DNA of 5,590 bases from an uncultured Caulobacteraceae bacterium. Lineage in GTDB: Bacteria; Pseudomonadota; Alphaproteobacteria; Caulobacterales; Caulobacteraceae. The notes beneath the pieces were generated by a model, which ran no database searches, was not told where the DNA came from, and saw only the letters and a list, made by a program, of their open reading frames with translations. The stretch spans positions 1 through 5,590 of the forward strand of contig CAISGS010000268.1 of NCBI GenBank assembly GCA_903884915.1, written 5' to 3'. Positions 1-5,590 of the stretch are shown piece after piece. The stretch's first letter is position 1. Every line of letters begins with the position of its first letter. Position numbers and translations under genes: made by a program.

Positions 1-2027
1 TAAGGATCGCCAACCGTATCGCCGGTCACGGCAGCCTTGTGGGCCTCCGAGCCCTTGCCGCCATAGTTACCTTCTTCGATGTACTTCTTGGCATTGTCCC
101 AAGCACCTCCGCCTGAGGTCATCGAGATGGCCACGAACAGGCCAGTCACGATCACACCCATCAGCATCGCGCCCAGAGCCGAGAAGGCTTCTGCACGGCC
201 AGCAATGGCTTGGATGACGAAGTACAGCGCGATAGGCGAAACCACGGGCAGCAAGGACGGGACAATCATTTCCCGGATTGCGGCCTTGGTCAGGATGTCC
301 ACGGCCTTGGCGTAGTCAGGCTTAGCCTTGTACTCCATGATGCCGGGGATTTCGCGGAACTGACGACGGACCTCTTCGACGACGGCCTCAGCCGCACGTC
401 CAACAGCCGTCATCGACATGCCACCGAACAGGAACGGCAGCAGGCCACCAAAGAACAAACCAACCACGACATAAGGGTTGGACAGGTCGAAGGCCACCTC
501 GCCCATGCCGGCGAAGTATGGGAACTCCGTCGCATTGGCCGCGAAGAACTTCAGGTCTTGGGTATAGGCTGCGAACAGCACCAGAGCGCCAAGGCCAGCC
601 GAACCGATGGCATAGCCCTTGGTCACGGCCTTGGTGGTGTTGCCCACGGCGTCCAGCGCATCGGTGGAGACGCGAACCTCGTGAGGCAGACCCGCCATTT
701 CGGCAATACCACCGGCATTGTCGGTGACAGGACCAAAGGCGTCGAGGGCGACAATGAACCCGGCCAGAGCCAGCATGGTCGTGGTGGCGATGGCCACGCC
801 GAACAGGCCTGCAAACTGATAGGTCAAGATGATGCCGACGATGATCGCAATCGCAGGAGCCGCAGTAGACTCAAGCGAAACGGCCAGACCCTGGATGACG
901 TTGGTGCCGTGACCCGAGACCGAAGCCTTGGCCACCGAACGCACCGGACGGAAAGCCGTGCTGGTATAGTATTCGGTAATCACAACGATGGCTGCGGTCA
1001 CACCCAGGCCAACAAGGCCGCAATAGAACAGCGCATTGGCGTCTACCGACTTGCCTTGGATCATGACGGCGGCAGGCACGAGCTTGTTGATGACGACATA
1101 GACGCCGACGACCGACAGAAGACCAGTGACGATCAAGCCCTGATAGAGCGCGCCCATGATGTTCTGGCTCTTGCCCAAACGGACAAAGAAGGCACCGACG
1201 ATCGAGGCTGGGATACAGATACCGCAGATGGCCAGCGGCAACAGCATCATGGCATCCACCTCGGCTGTGCCGCGGAAGAAGATCGCTGCCAAGACCATGG
1301 TCGCGACGGTGGTCACGGCATAGGTTTCGAACAGGTCAGCGGCCATACCAGCGCAGTCGCCCACATTGTCACCGACATTGTCAGCGATGGTGGCGGGGTT
1401 GCGTGGGTCATCTTCGGGAATACCGGCTTCAACCTTGCCGACCATGTCGCCGCCAACGTCAGCACCCTTGGTAAAGATGCCGCCGCCCAGACGGGCGAAG
1501 ATGGAGATCAGCGAGGCACCAAAGCCCAGAGCCACCATCCCATCGACCACTTCGCGGCTGGTTGCCACGAGGCCTTCGATCTTGGTGAGGTAAGCGAAAT
1601 AGCCCGCAACGCCGATCAGGGCGAAGCCTGCCACCAGCATGCCGGTGATCGCGCCCGACTTGAACGCCATGCCGAGGCCCTTTTGCAGGCTCTCAGAGGC
1701 GGCTTGAGCGGTGCGCACATTGGCGCGAACGGAGATCAGCATCCCGGCATAACCGGCTGCGCCCGAGAGCACAGAGCCGATAACGAAGCCAATGGCGGCC
1801 TTAGGACCGATCAGGAAGTAAACAATGGCCAGAATGACCACACCGACAATGCCGATCGTCGTATATTGCCGCCGCAGATAGGCTTGAGCGCCTTCCTGAA
1901 TGGCGGCCGCGATTTCTTTCATCTTGTCGTTGCCAGCCGAAGCTTGCATCAGGGTCGCGGTCTGAACGATGCCATAGAGCACCGCCAAAAATCCGGCCGC
2001 AATAACCCACCAAATATACGAATCCAT
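1..2027 (-). CDS. hppA: Membrane-bound proton-pumping pyrophosphatase, K+-independent type (3' end cut by window edge)
   Basis: Integral inner-membrane pump that hydrolyses cytoplasmic pyrophosphate and exports protons; the family has about 16 membrane helices and works as a homodimer. The frame is open from an ATG at 2025-2027 to the left edge, giving 675 complete codons; the usual C-terminus (YKDTAGPAVNPM and the final helix, roughly 30-40 residues) lies outside. The start fits the family ([12 protein letters not shown] leads into helix 1), and a GGAAGGGG stretch lies 10 bases upstream. Visible signatures are the catalytic loop [11 protein letters not shown] (residues 190-200), followed by [12 protein letters not shown] and [19 protein letters not shown], then DNAGGIAEM (437-445 region) and [12 protein letters not shown] near the end. 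Lys466 and Thr469 in [10 protein letters not shown] are the residue pair that marks K+-independent pumps; K+-dependent ones have Ala at the Lys position. The gene is separated from the upstream operon by 198 bases, so it may have its own promoter. Identification is essentially certain. Confidence 0.98.
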   Translation of the reverse strand, partial: MDSYIWWVIAAGFLAVLYGIVQTATLMQASAGNDKMKEIAAAIQEGAQAYLRRQYTTIGIVGVVILAIVYFLIGPKAAIGFVIGSVLSGAAGYAGMLISVRANVRTAQAASESLQKGLGMAFKSGAITGMLVAGFALIGVAGYFAYLTKIEGLVATSREVVDGMVALGFGASLISIFARLGGGIFTKGADVGGDMVGKVEAGIPEDDPRNPATIADNVGDNVGDCAGMAADLFETYAVTTVATMVLAAIFFRGTAEVDAMMLLPLAICGICIPASIVGAFFVRLGKSQNIMGALYQGLIVTGLLSVVGVYVVINKLVPAAVMIQGKSVDANALFYCGLVGLGVTAAIVVITEYYTSTAFRPVRSVAKASVSGHGTNVIQGLAVSLESTAAPAIAIIVGIILTYQFAGLFGVAIATTTMLALAGFIVALDAFGPVTDNAGGIAEMAGLPHEVRVSTDALDAVGNTTKAVTKGYAIGSAGLGALVLFAAYTQDLKFFAANATEFPYFAGMGEVAFDLSNPYVVVGLFFGGLLPFLFGGMSMTAVGRAAEAVVEEVRRQFREIPGIMEYKAKPDYAKAVDILTKAAIREMIVPSLLPVVSPIALYFVIQAIAGRAEAFSALGAMLMGVIVTGLFVAISMTSGGGAWDNAKKYIEEGNYGGKGSEAHKAAVTGDTVGDP

Positions 2028-2037
2028 GCTGTAGAAG

Positions 2038-2045
2038 CCCCTTCC
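2038..2045 (-). promoter_or_regulatory. Probable ribosome binding site of hppA
   Basis: Minus-strand GGAAGGGG ends 10 bases before the hppA ATG. It is purine-rich and the only Shine-Dalgarno-like stretch close to that start. The spacing is slightly long, but it supports the chosen start codon. Confidence 0.5.
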
Positions 2046-2069
2046 AGTGTTTGCACATGCGACCAATGG

Positions 2070-2085
2070 AACGTCTTAAAACGTC
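2070..2085 (-). promoter_or_regulatory. Palindromic / direct-repeat element upstream of hppA (possible operator)
   Basis: On the minus strand the stretch reads GACGTTTTAAGACGTT. It is a direct repeat of GACGTT spaced by TTAA (10-base period), and it also contains a near-perfect palindrome, CGTtTTAAgACG (2072-2083), centred about 50 bases upstream of the hppA ATG. A further GACGTT lies on the opposite strand at 2163-2168. A one-turn repeat in a gene-free stretch just upstream of hppA would suit a regulator site. I do not recognise the regulator and could not place convincing -35/-10 boxes around it, so the role is inferred from position and symmetry only. Confidence 0.3.
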
Positions 2086-2180
2086 CAAAAGCCGGGTCCA
2101 TACAGAACCTGCGCGCCAGTTTCCTCGATTGAGAGCCTAAGTCGCTCCCTTCAACCGGGATGGACGTTGCCAAACATGAG

Positions 2181-2217
2181 GCGGCAAAGCAACCACTTGC
2201 CGAGAGAAGTCTCCGGC
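2181..2217 (-). terminator. Hairpin-forming region after the small exported-protein gene (possible terminator)
   Basis: Nine bases beyond the TAA of the upstream gene, the minus strand reads GCCGGAGACTTCTCTCGGC (2217-2199). This can fold into a 7-bp stem with one bulged G and a four-base loop. The downstream arm can instead pair with a third arm: CGGCAA (2202-2197) with TTGCCG (2187-2182). Neither fold is followed by a run of T, so this is not a classical intrinsic terminator. Its position at the end of the putative rib-nusB-thiL transcript is the main reason to consider it one. Confidence 0.3.
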
Positions 2218-2225
2218 TTTGGTGT

Positions 2226-2657
2226 TTAAGGCTTGGCGGGGACGGTGCGCGCGATGCGTTTCTTGGGGTCTTGGCGCACAATTTCAATTCTGGCGATCAG
2301 GCGCGGGTCAATGAAACTGGCGACCTCTCGTTTCAGCGCCGCCTTGAGCAGCGCCTCATCCACCCGGTTTGGGTCACCGGGGACGCCCAGGTTCTGACGG
2401 TGACCAATGCGAACCAAGGCATCGCGATAATAGGGCTCTTGTCCGACTAGTTTATAGAGATCGGCTTTGGGCGACAAAATGATCTTGATCGACAAGAACA
2501 CATAGTTGACCAGCTTCCCGTTCTCGGTGATAGGCACCGCGACCGGTGACAGAGGGATCGACGGGTCGATCTTGATCGTCGCCGAGCCCTCTTCCGCCAT
2601 GACAGGGGTCACGCTGAAGGCGGCAATCAGTGCTAGGATGGGAGCTATTTTGCGCAT
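2226..2657 (-). CDS. Small exported protein with FliL-like domain layout (hypothetical)
   Basis: A protein of 143 residues that I cannot name with certainty. Residues 1-21 form a clear Sec signal peptide: MRK, a hydrophobic core, and an Ala-x-Ala-like site VMA before EEG. No other membrane segment is visible, so the mature protein of about 122 residues should be periplasmic. The mature part has an extended section (VNYVFLSIKIIL, 50-61), a helix-like YYRDALVRI (76-84), a second helix around EALLKAALKREVASFI (101-116), and a final strand RIEIVRQDP (123-131). This strand, 'RDA' helix, helix, strand order resembles the periplasmic domain of FliL-family flagellar basal-body proteins, but the N-terminal membrane anchor is replaced here by what looks like a cleavable signal. 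The ATG at 2655-2657 is preceded by AAAGGG about five bases upstream. The gene lies 37 bases after thiL in the same direction and probably shares its transcript. The FliL link is an inference from pattern only. Confidence 0.8.
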   Translation of the reverse strand: MRKIAPILALIAAFSVTPVMAEEGSATIKIDPSIPLSPVAVPITENGKLVNYVFLSIKIILSPKADLYKLVGQEPYYRDALVRIGHRQNLGVPGDPNRVDEALLKAALKREVASFIDPRLIARIEIVRQDPKKRIARTVPAKP

Positions 2658-2694
2658 GGAACCCTTTTACCAAAACGGGTTTATCCAGCAATTG

Positions 2695-3678
2695 CTATTC
2701 GTGGTGCTGATAGCCCAATGTGCGAATATTCTGAACCGCTCCACGCCAAGACAGGCGCACACCGGGCTCTGACACGACCTGACCGATGAGGGTGGCGTCG
2801 ATCCCAAGGGCGGTGGCCTTCGACATGAAGGCCTCGCGCTGGTCCGCCGGGACGGTACAGACCAGTTCATAATCATCACCGCCCGTGACCAACGCCAAGC
2901 GCGCCGCCACAGGATCGTCCTGCAGGGCGAGCCATGCCAAGGCTGCTTCAGATAGCGGAACCTTCTCCAAATCTATCTCCAGACCCACAGCGCTGGCAGC
3001 GGCAATGTGCCCCACATCTGCCGCCAACCCGTCTGACACATCCGCGCAGGCCGTCGCATGGACCCGCAAAGCTTGGCCGAGCCCAAGGCGCGGACAGGGA
3101 TGATGATAGCGCTCTTCCAAAGCACGATTTTGCTCAAGCGTGAGCATCGAAAGTCGCCCTTGTACGGCCAAAAGCCCCAGATAGCCGTCGCCAATGGTGC
3201 CCGTGACCATCAGGTCATCACCGATTCGCGCGCCCTTGCGTCGCACCATCTGGCCCTGCGGTACCCAACCCAAGGCGGTCAGACTCAAGGTCAAAGGCCC
3301 CGGAGTCGCGGTTGTGTCCCCGCCGAAAAGAGCCAGACCGAAATGGGACAGGTCTTCGCCCAGTGCCTTGGCAAACTGGTCACGCGCTTCGGCGTCATAG
3401 TGGGGCGGCCAACTGACCGCGAGGAAACAGCCATAGGGCTCAGCCCCCTTGGCTGCCAGATCCGACAGGTTGGTTCGCAAAAGCTTTCGGGCAATGCGGT
3501 CAGGCCGCTCACCGGCGAGGAAATGCACGCCCTCAACCAAGGCGTCCTTGGTGACCACCAGATCAAAGCCGGGACGAGACGGAATAACCGCCGCATCGTC
3601 CATGAGTTCGAGAGCCTCTGGCGCACCAAAGGTCAGGGGACGAAAGCGCCGGGCGATGTCTTGAAACTCGTCCGACAC
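2695..3678 (-). CDS. thiL: Thiamine-monophosphate kinase ThiL
   Basis: Cytoplasmic enzyme that phosphorylates thiamine monophosphate with ATP to give thiamine diphosphate, the last step of the pathway. It belongs to the PurM/AIRS-like ATP-binding superfamily. Counting from the GTG at 3678 (327 residues), the visible motifs in order are DDAAV (27-31), TKDALVEGVHF (43-53), NLSDLAAKGAEP (70-81), GGDTT (119-123), ADVSDGLAAD (212-221) and GGDDYEL (266-272). These are the Mg2+/nucleotide and substrate-binding loops of ThiL, and all look intact. The start is not ATG. A TTG at 3690, directly after the nusB stop, would add four residues (MGRA). I prefer GTG because GGGGCGGG lies just before it and the N-terminus SDEFQDIARRFRPL then fits the usual ThiL beginning. 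Either way the gene is contiguous with nusB and probably translationally coupled to it. The stop is a TAG at 2695-2697. Confidence 0.96.
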   Translation of the reverse strand: MSDEFQDIARRFRPLTFGAPEALELMDDAAVIPSRPGFDLVVTKDALVEGVHFLAGERPDRIARKLLRTNLSDLAAKGAEPYGCFLAVSWPPHYDAEARDQFAKALGEDLSHFGLALFGGDTTATPGPLTLSLTALGWVPQGQMVRRKGARIGDDLMVTGTIGDGYLGLLAVQGRLSMLTLEQNRALEERYHHPCPRLGLGQALRVHATACADVSDGLAADVGHIAAASAVGLEIDLEKVPLSEAALAWLALQDDPVAARLALVTGGDDYELVCTVPADQREAFMSKATALGIDATLIGQVVSEPGVRLSWRGAVQNIRTLGYQHHE

Positions 3679-3690
3679 GGCCCGCCCCAA

Positions 3691-4146
3691 TCAGCCGCGC
3701 TCGTCGCGGGCAATGCCGTCCAGCGCGCCATTGACGAAACCGGGCTCCACACCTTCAAAGAAGGACTTGGCGATCTCGACATATTCATCAATGACGATCT
3801 CGGTCGGGATATCCTTGAGAGCACTCAATTCAAACGCTCCGGCCCGCAGGATCGAGCGGACGGTGGCGTCCAAGCGGTCCAGCCGCCAGCCGGTCGCTAG
3901 GCGCTTGGCGATCAGTTGGTCGATCTTGGCCTGGTCCTTCACGACGCCGCGCACAATGTCAGCAAAGAAGGCTTCATCCGCCTCAGCCAAGGGTTCGCCT
4001 TCAATTTCGGACCCGAAGCGGTGGTCGATAAACTCCCGCACGACCGTCTCGGCGCCCGCGCCAGAGACTTCCATCTGATAGAGGGCTTGGATCGCGGCCA
4101 AACGGGCGACCGAACGGGTTTGGTGGGACTTGCCCGGGTTGCTCAT
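3691..4146 (-). CDS. nusB: Transcription antitermination factor NusB
   Basis: A 151-residue all-helical RNA-binding protein. In the family, NusB pairs with NusE (ribosomal protein S10) on boxA RNA and helps RNA polymerase read through rRNA operons. The sequence shows the family landmarks: [15 protein letters not shown] (12-26, the arginine-rich first helix that contacts boxA), W87 followed by [20 protein letters not shown] (88-107), and [17 protein letters not shown] (113-129), then [11 protein letters not shown] (137-147). The length is normal for the family. The ATG at 4144-4146 overlaps the ribH TGA in an ATGA tetranucleotide, and the nusB TGA is immediately followed by the thiL start region. 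NusB is therefore embedded in the cofactor operon. A ribH-nusB(-thiL) order is common in bacteria. Confidence 0.97.
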   Translation of the reverse strand: MSNPGKSHQTRSVARLAAIQALYQMEVSGAGAETVVREFIDHRFGSEIEGEPLAEADEAFFADIVRGVVKDQAKIDQLIAKRLATGWRLDRLDATVRSILRAGAFELSALKDIPTEIVIDEYVEIAKSFFEGVEPGFVNGALDGIARDERG

Positions 4147-4607
4147 CGAATGCCACCGGAGCGCAACTTACGGCGCAGGAAAACCAGTTCAAGGGCCGCC
4201 GTCGCCGCCCCGCCGCCCTTGTCGCCTTCGCTGACGCGCGCACGGCTCCAAGCCTGATCTTCGTCTTCGGTCGTCAAGATGCCGTTTCCGATCGCCAGAT
4301 TGCGGCTGATCGCCAGATCCATCAGTCCGCGTGCGGATTCGTTGGACACGATCTCGAAATGGTAGGTCTCACCCCGGATAATGCAGCCAAGGGCCACATA
4401 GCCGTCATAGTGAAAACCCGCCGGGCTGTGTCCGCTCTCCTCGGCCAAGGCGATCGCGGCTGGAATTTCGAGAGCGCCAGGAACCGTGACCACGTCAAAC
4501 GCGGCACCCGCCGCGGTCAGCGCAGCCTTGGCGCCCTTGAGTTGCTCATCGGCTAGGTCGCTGTAGTAACGGGCCTCAACGATCAAAATACGAATGGTGT
4601 TATCCAC
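4143..4607 (-). CDS. ribH: 6,7-dimethyl-8-ribityllumazine synthase (RibH1-like)
   Basis: Penultimate riboflavin enzyme: condenses 5-amino-6-ribitylaminouracil with 3,4-dihydroxy-2-butanone 4-phosphate to form lumazine. The 154-residue protein shows VPGALEIP (42-49), [20 protein letters not shown] (72-91) with the catalytic His83 position, and [15 protein letters not shown] (106-120), all standard lumazine synthase landmarks. The N-terminal [12 protein letters not shown] and the RGETYHF loop resemble the RibH1 type known from Brucella and other alphaproteobacteria. The start is a GTG (4605-4607) six bases after the upstream gene's stop; AAGGAATAGGA lies just before it, partly inside the end of that gene. 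A downstream ATG would remove the first beta-strand, so GTG is favoured. The stop overlaps the nusB start by four bases, pointing to coupled translation. Its substrate is the product of the preceding gene. Confidence 0.97.
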   Translation of the reverse strand: MDNTIRILIVEARYYSDLADEQLKGAKAALTAAGAAFDVVTVPGALEIPAAIALAEESGHSPAGFHYDGYVALGCIIRGETYHFEIVSNESARGLMDLAISRNLAIGNGILTTEDEDQAWSRARVSEGDKGGGAATAALELVFLRRKLRSGGIR

Positions 4608-4613
4608 GATATC

Positions 4614-5590
4614 CTATTCCTTGACCTGTCCGTCGCCGATGGGCTGGCGCCCTGAAATCTTTAACCCATAACCCTCGAGGGCCGCAGGCTTGGCTTGGCT
4701 AGAGGTCAGGAGGATCATCTCGCGAACCCCAAGATCGAGCAAGATTTGAGCGCCGACGCCATAGTCGCGAAGGGCATGGCTCTTGGCCATCTGCACATCC
4801 CGGTCGCCATAGCGCTCTGACAGCCAAGCCGGGTTGGGATCGCGGATAAAGACCGCCACGCCTGCGCCATCAAAGTCTGCCAAGGCCTGAAGGGCTTGAG
4901 GGATGTAGTCACGGCGCGCTTGGCTATGGCCGAGCATATCGGCTGCAAAATCAACCTGATGCATCCGCACCAGCGTTGGCGTATCGGCATCAATGCGGCC
5001 CTTGACCAGAACCATATGCTCGCTGCGATCGATAATGTTGCGATAGACCATCATGCGGAATGCGCCGCCATAGATGCTCTCAAACGGGCCTTCAACCACG
5101 CGCTCGACATTACGCTCGGTGCGGCGGCGATAGGCGATCAGGTCGGCGATGGTGCCGATCTTGAGCCCGTGGAGCTGCGCAAACCCGACCAGATCAGGCA
5201 GACGCGCCATGGTGCCATCATCATTCATGATCTCGCAGATCACGCCGGACGGATAGAGACCAGCCAGACGGCTAATATCCACCGCAGCCTCTGTGTGACC
5301 GGCACGAACCAAAACGCCGCCGTCCTTTGCGACCAAGGGGAAGACGTGACCGGGTGACACGATGTCATCGGCGCCGCGCGTCGGATCGATGGCCACCGCC
5401 ACGGTGCGAGCGCGGTCATGGACCGAAATGCCGGTCGTCACCCCATCCTTGGCCTCAATCGAGACCGTAAAGGCTGTGGAGTGCTCGGCGCGATTGTCGA
5501 CGGCCATCGGCGGCAGACGCAGTTGCCGTGCGCGATCCGCCGTTATCGACAGACAGATCAGGCCGCGCGCATGTTTGGCCATGAAATTGA
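4614..5590 (-). CDS. ribB: RibBX-type protein: DHBP synthase with degenerate GTP cyclohydrolase II domain (5' end cut by window edge)
   Basis: Makes 3,4-dihydroxy-2-butanone 4-phosphate from ribulose 5-phosphate for riboflavin synthesis. The frame runs through the right edge: the ATG at 5580-5582 is internal, since the codons before it read (I)NF, matching the conserved INFMAKHARGL of the family. About 55-60 N-terminal residues, including the acidic metal/substrate loop DDEDRENEGD, lie outside. Counting that Met as 1, the synthase half shows HSTAFTVSIEA (34-44), GVTTGIS (47-53), RAGHTEA (93-99) and GVICEIMNDDGTMAR (113-127). From about residue 175 a GTP cyclohydrolase II-like domain follows, recognisable by RDYGVGAQILLDLGVREM (272-289) and LEGYGL (302-307). 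However, the zinc-binding SECLTGD...RCDC segment is replaced by MHQVDFAADMLGHSQARRD (207-225), with no cysteine anywhere in this half. That half is therefore unlikely to be an active cyclohydrolase. The symbol ribB reflects the predicted activity; automated annotation may call it ribBA. The stop is TAG at 4614-4616, six bases before ribH. Confidence 0.95.
   Translation of the reverse strand, partial: NFMAKHARGLICLSITADRARQLRLPPMAVDNRAEHSTAFTVSIEAKDGVTTGISVHDRARTVAVAIDPTRGADDIVSPGHVFPLVAKDGGVLVRAGHTEAAVDISRLAGLYPSGVICEIMNDDGTMARLPDLVGFAQLHGLKIGTIADLIAYRRRTERNVERVVEGPFESIYGGAFRMMVYRNIIDRSEHMVLVKGRIDADTPTLVRMHQVDFAADMLGHSQARRDYIPQALQALADFDGAGVAVFIRDPNPAWLSERYGDRDVQMAKSHALRDYGVGAQILLDLGVREMILLTSSQAKPAALEGYGLKISGRQPIGDGQVKE

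Noticed and set aside
210..2132. Plus-strand open frame of 640 codons opposite hppA
   Set aside because: It lies almost entirely antisense to an unmistakable hppA. The translation is rich in His, Asp, Gly, Gln and Arg with no recognisable domain, as expected when the codon bias of a GC-rich membrane protein gene is read backwards.
2028..2225. Sigma-70-type promoter or riboswitch in the intergenic region before hppA
   Set aside because: No -35/-10 pair with acceptable spacing could be placed, and no conserved riboswitch core (FMN or TPP type) was recognised. Any FMN riboswitch for the rib genes would lie upstream of the window's right edge.
2160..2450. Plus-strand small frame of 96 codons over the intergenic region and the small exported-protein gene
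   Set aside because: There is no ribosome binding site or recognisable protein feature, and most of it is antisense to the gene with a clear signal peptide.
3058..3900. Plus-strand open frame of 280 codons opposite thiL and nusB
   Set aside because: It spans the junction of two well-supported minus-strand genes, has low-complexity composition and no family features, and is a shadow frame.
4614..5582. A complete ribB gene starting at the ATG at 5580-5582
   Set aside because: The frame remains open upstream to the window edge and the preceding residues match the conserved family sequence before MAKHARGL. The apparent start is internal, and the essential acidic N-terminal loop would be missing.

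Overview
The window is about 5.6 kb of dense, single-direction chromosome from what looks like an alphaproteobacterium, probably Caulobacterales or a close relative. This is inferred from protein resemblance, the moderately high GC content and the gene order; no rRNA or other phylogenetic marker is present. All recognised genes lie on the minus strand, so transcription runs from the right end of the window to the left. Both end genes are cut by the window edges.

Right part (5590 to 3691/3678): a tightly packed riboflavin-antitermination-thiamine run. It begins with a RibBA-type gene that lacks its N-terminus here (4614-5590). Its 3,4-dihydroxy-2-butanone-4-phosphate synthase half looks intact, but its GTP cyclohydrolase II-like half has lost the zinc cysteines, which is the RibBX arrangement. 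Six bases later comes ribH (lumazine synthase, GTG start). Its stop overlaps the nusB start in an ATGA. The nusB stop is followed at once by thiL (thiamine-monophosphate kinase, non-ATG start). The spacing indicates one operon with translational coupling.

Middle (2695 to 2226): 37 bases after thiL is a gene for a small exported protein of 143 residues with a clear signal peptide. I do not recognise it firmly; its mature part has the general layout of a FliL-type domain. A 198-base intergenic region (2028-2225) follows. It holds hairpin-forming repeats just after the small gene's stop and a palindromic/direct-repeat element centred about 50 bases before the hppA start.

Left part (2027 to 1): hppA, the membrane-bound proton-pumping pyrophosphatase. 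It has the Lys/Thr residues typical of the K+-independent class and lacks only its last few dozen residues at the window edge.

Functionally, RibBX and RibH supply and condense the four-carbon precursor of riboflavin, and ThiL makes thiamine diphosphate. NusB acts in rRNA antitermination. HppA couples pyrophosphate hydrolysis to proton export. No tRNA, rRNA, CRISPR array, insertion sequence or other mobile element was seen. This is mostly a conserved housekeeping region, and I found no convincing new multi-gene system in it.
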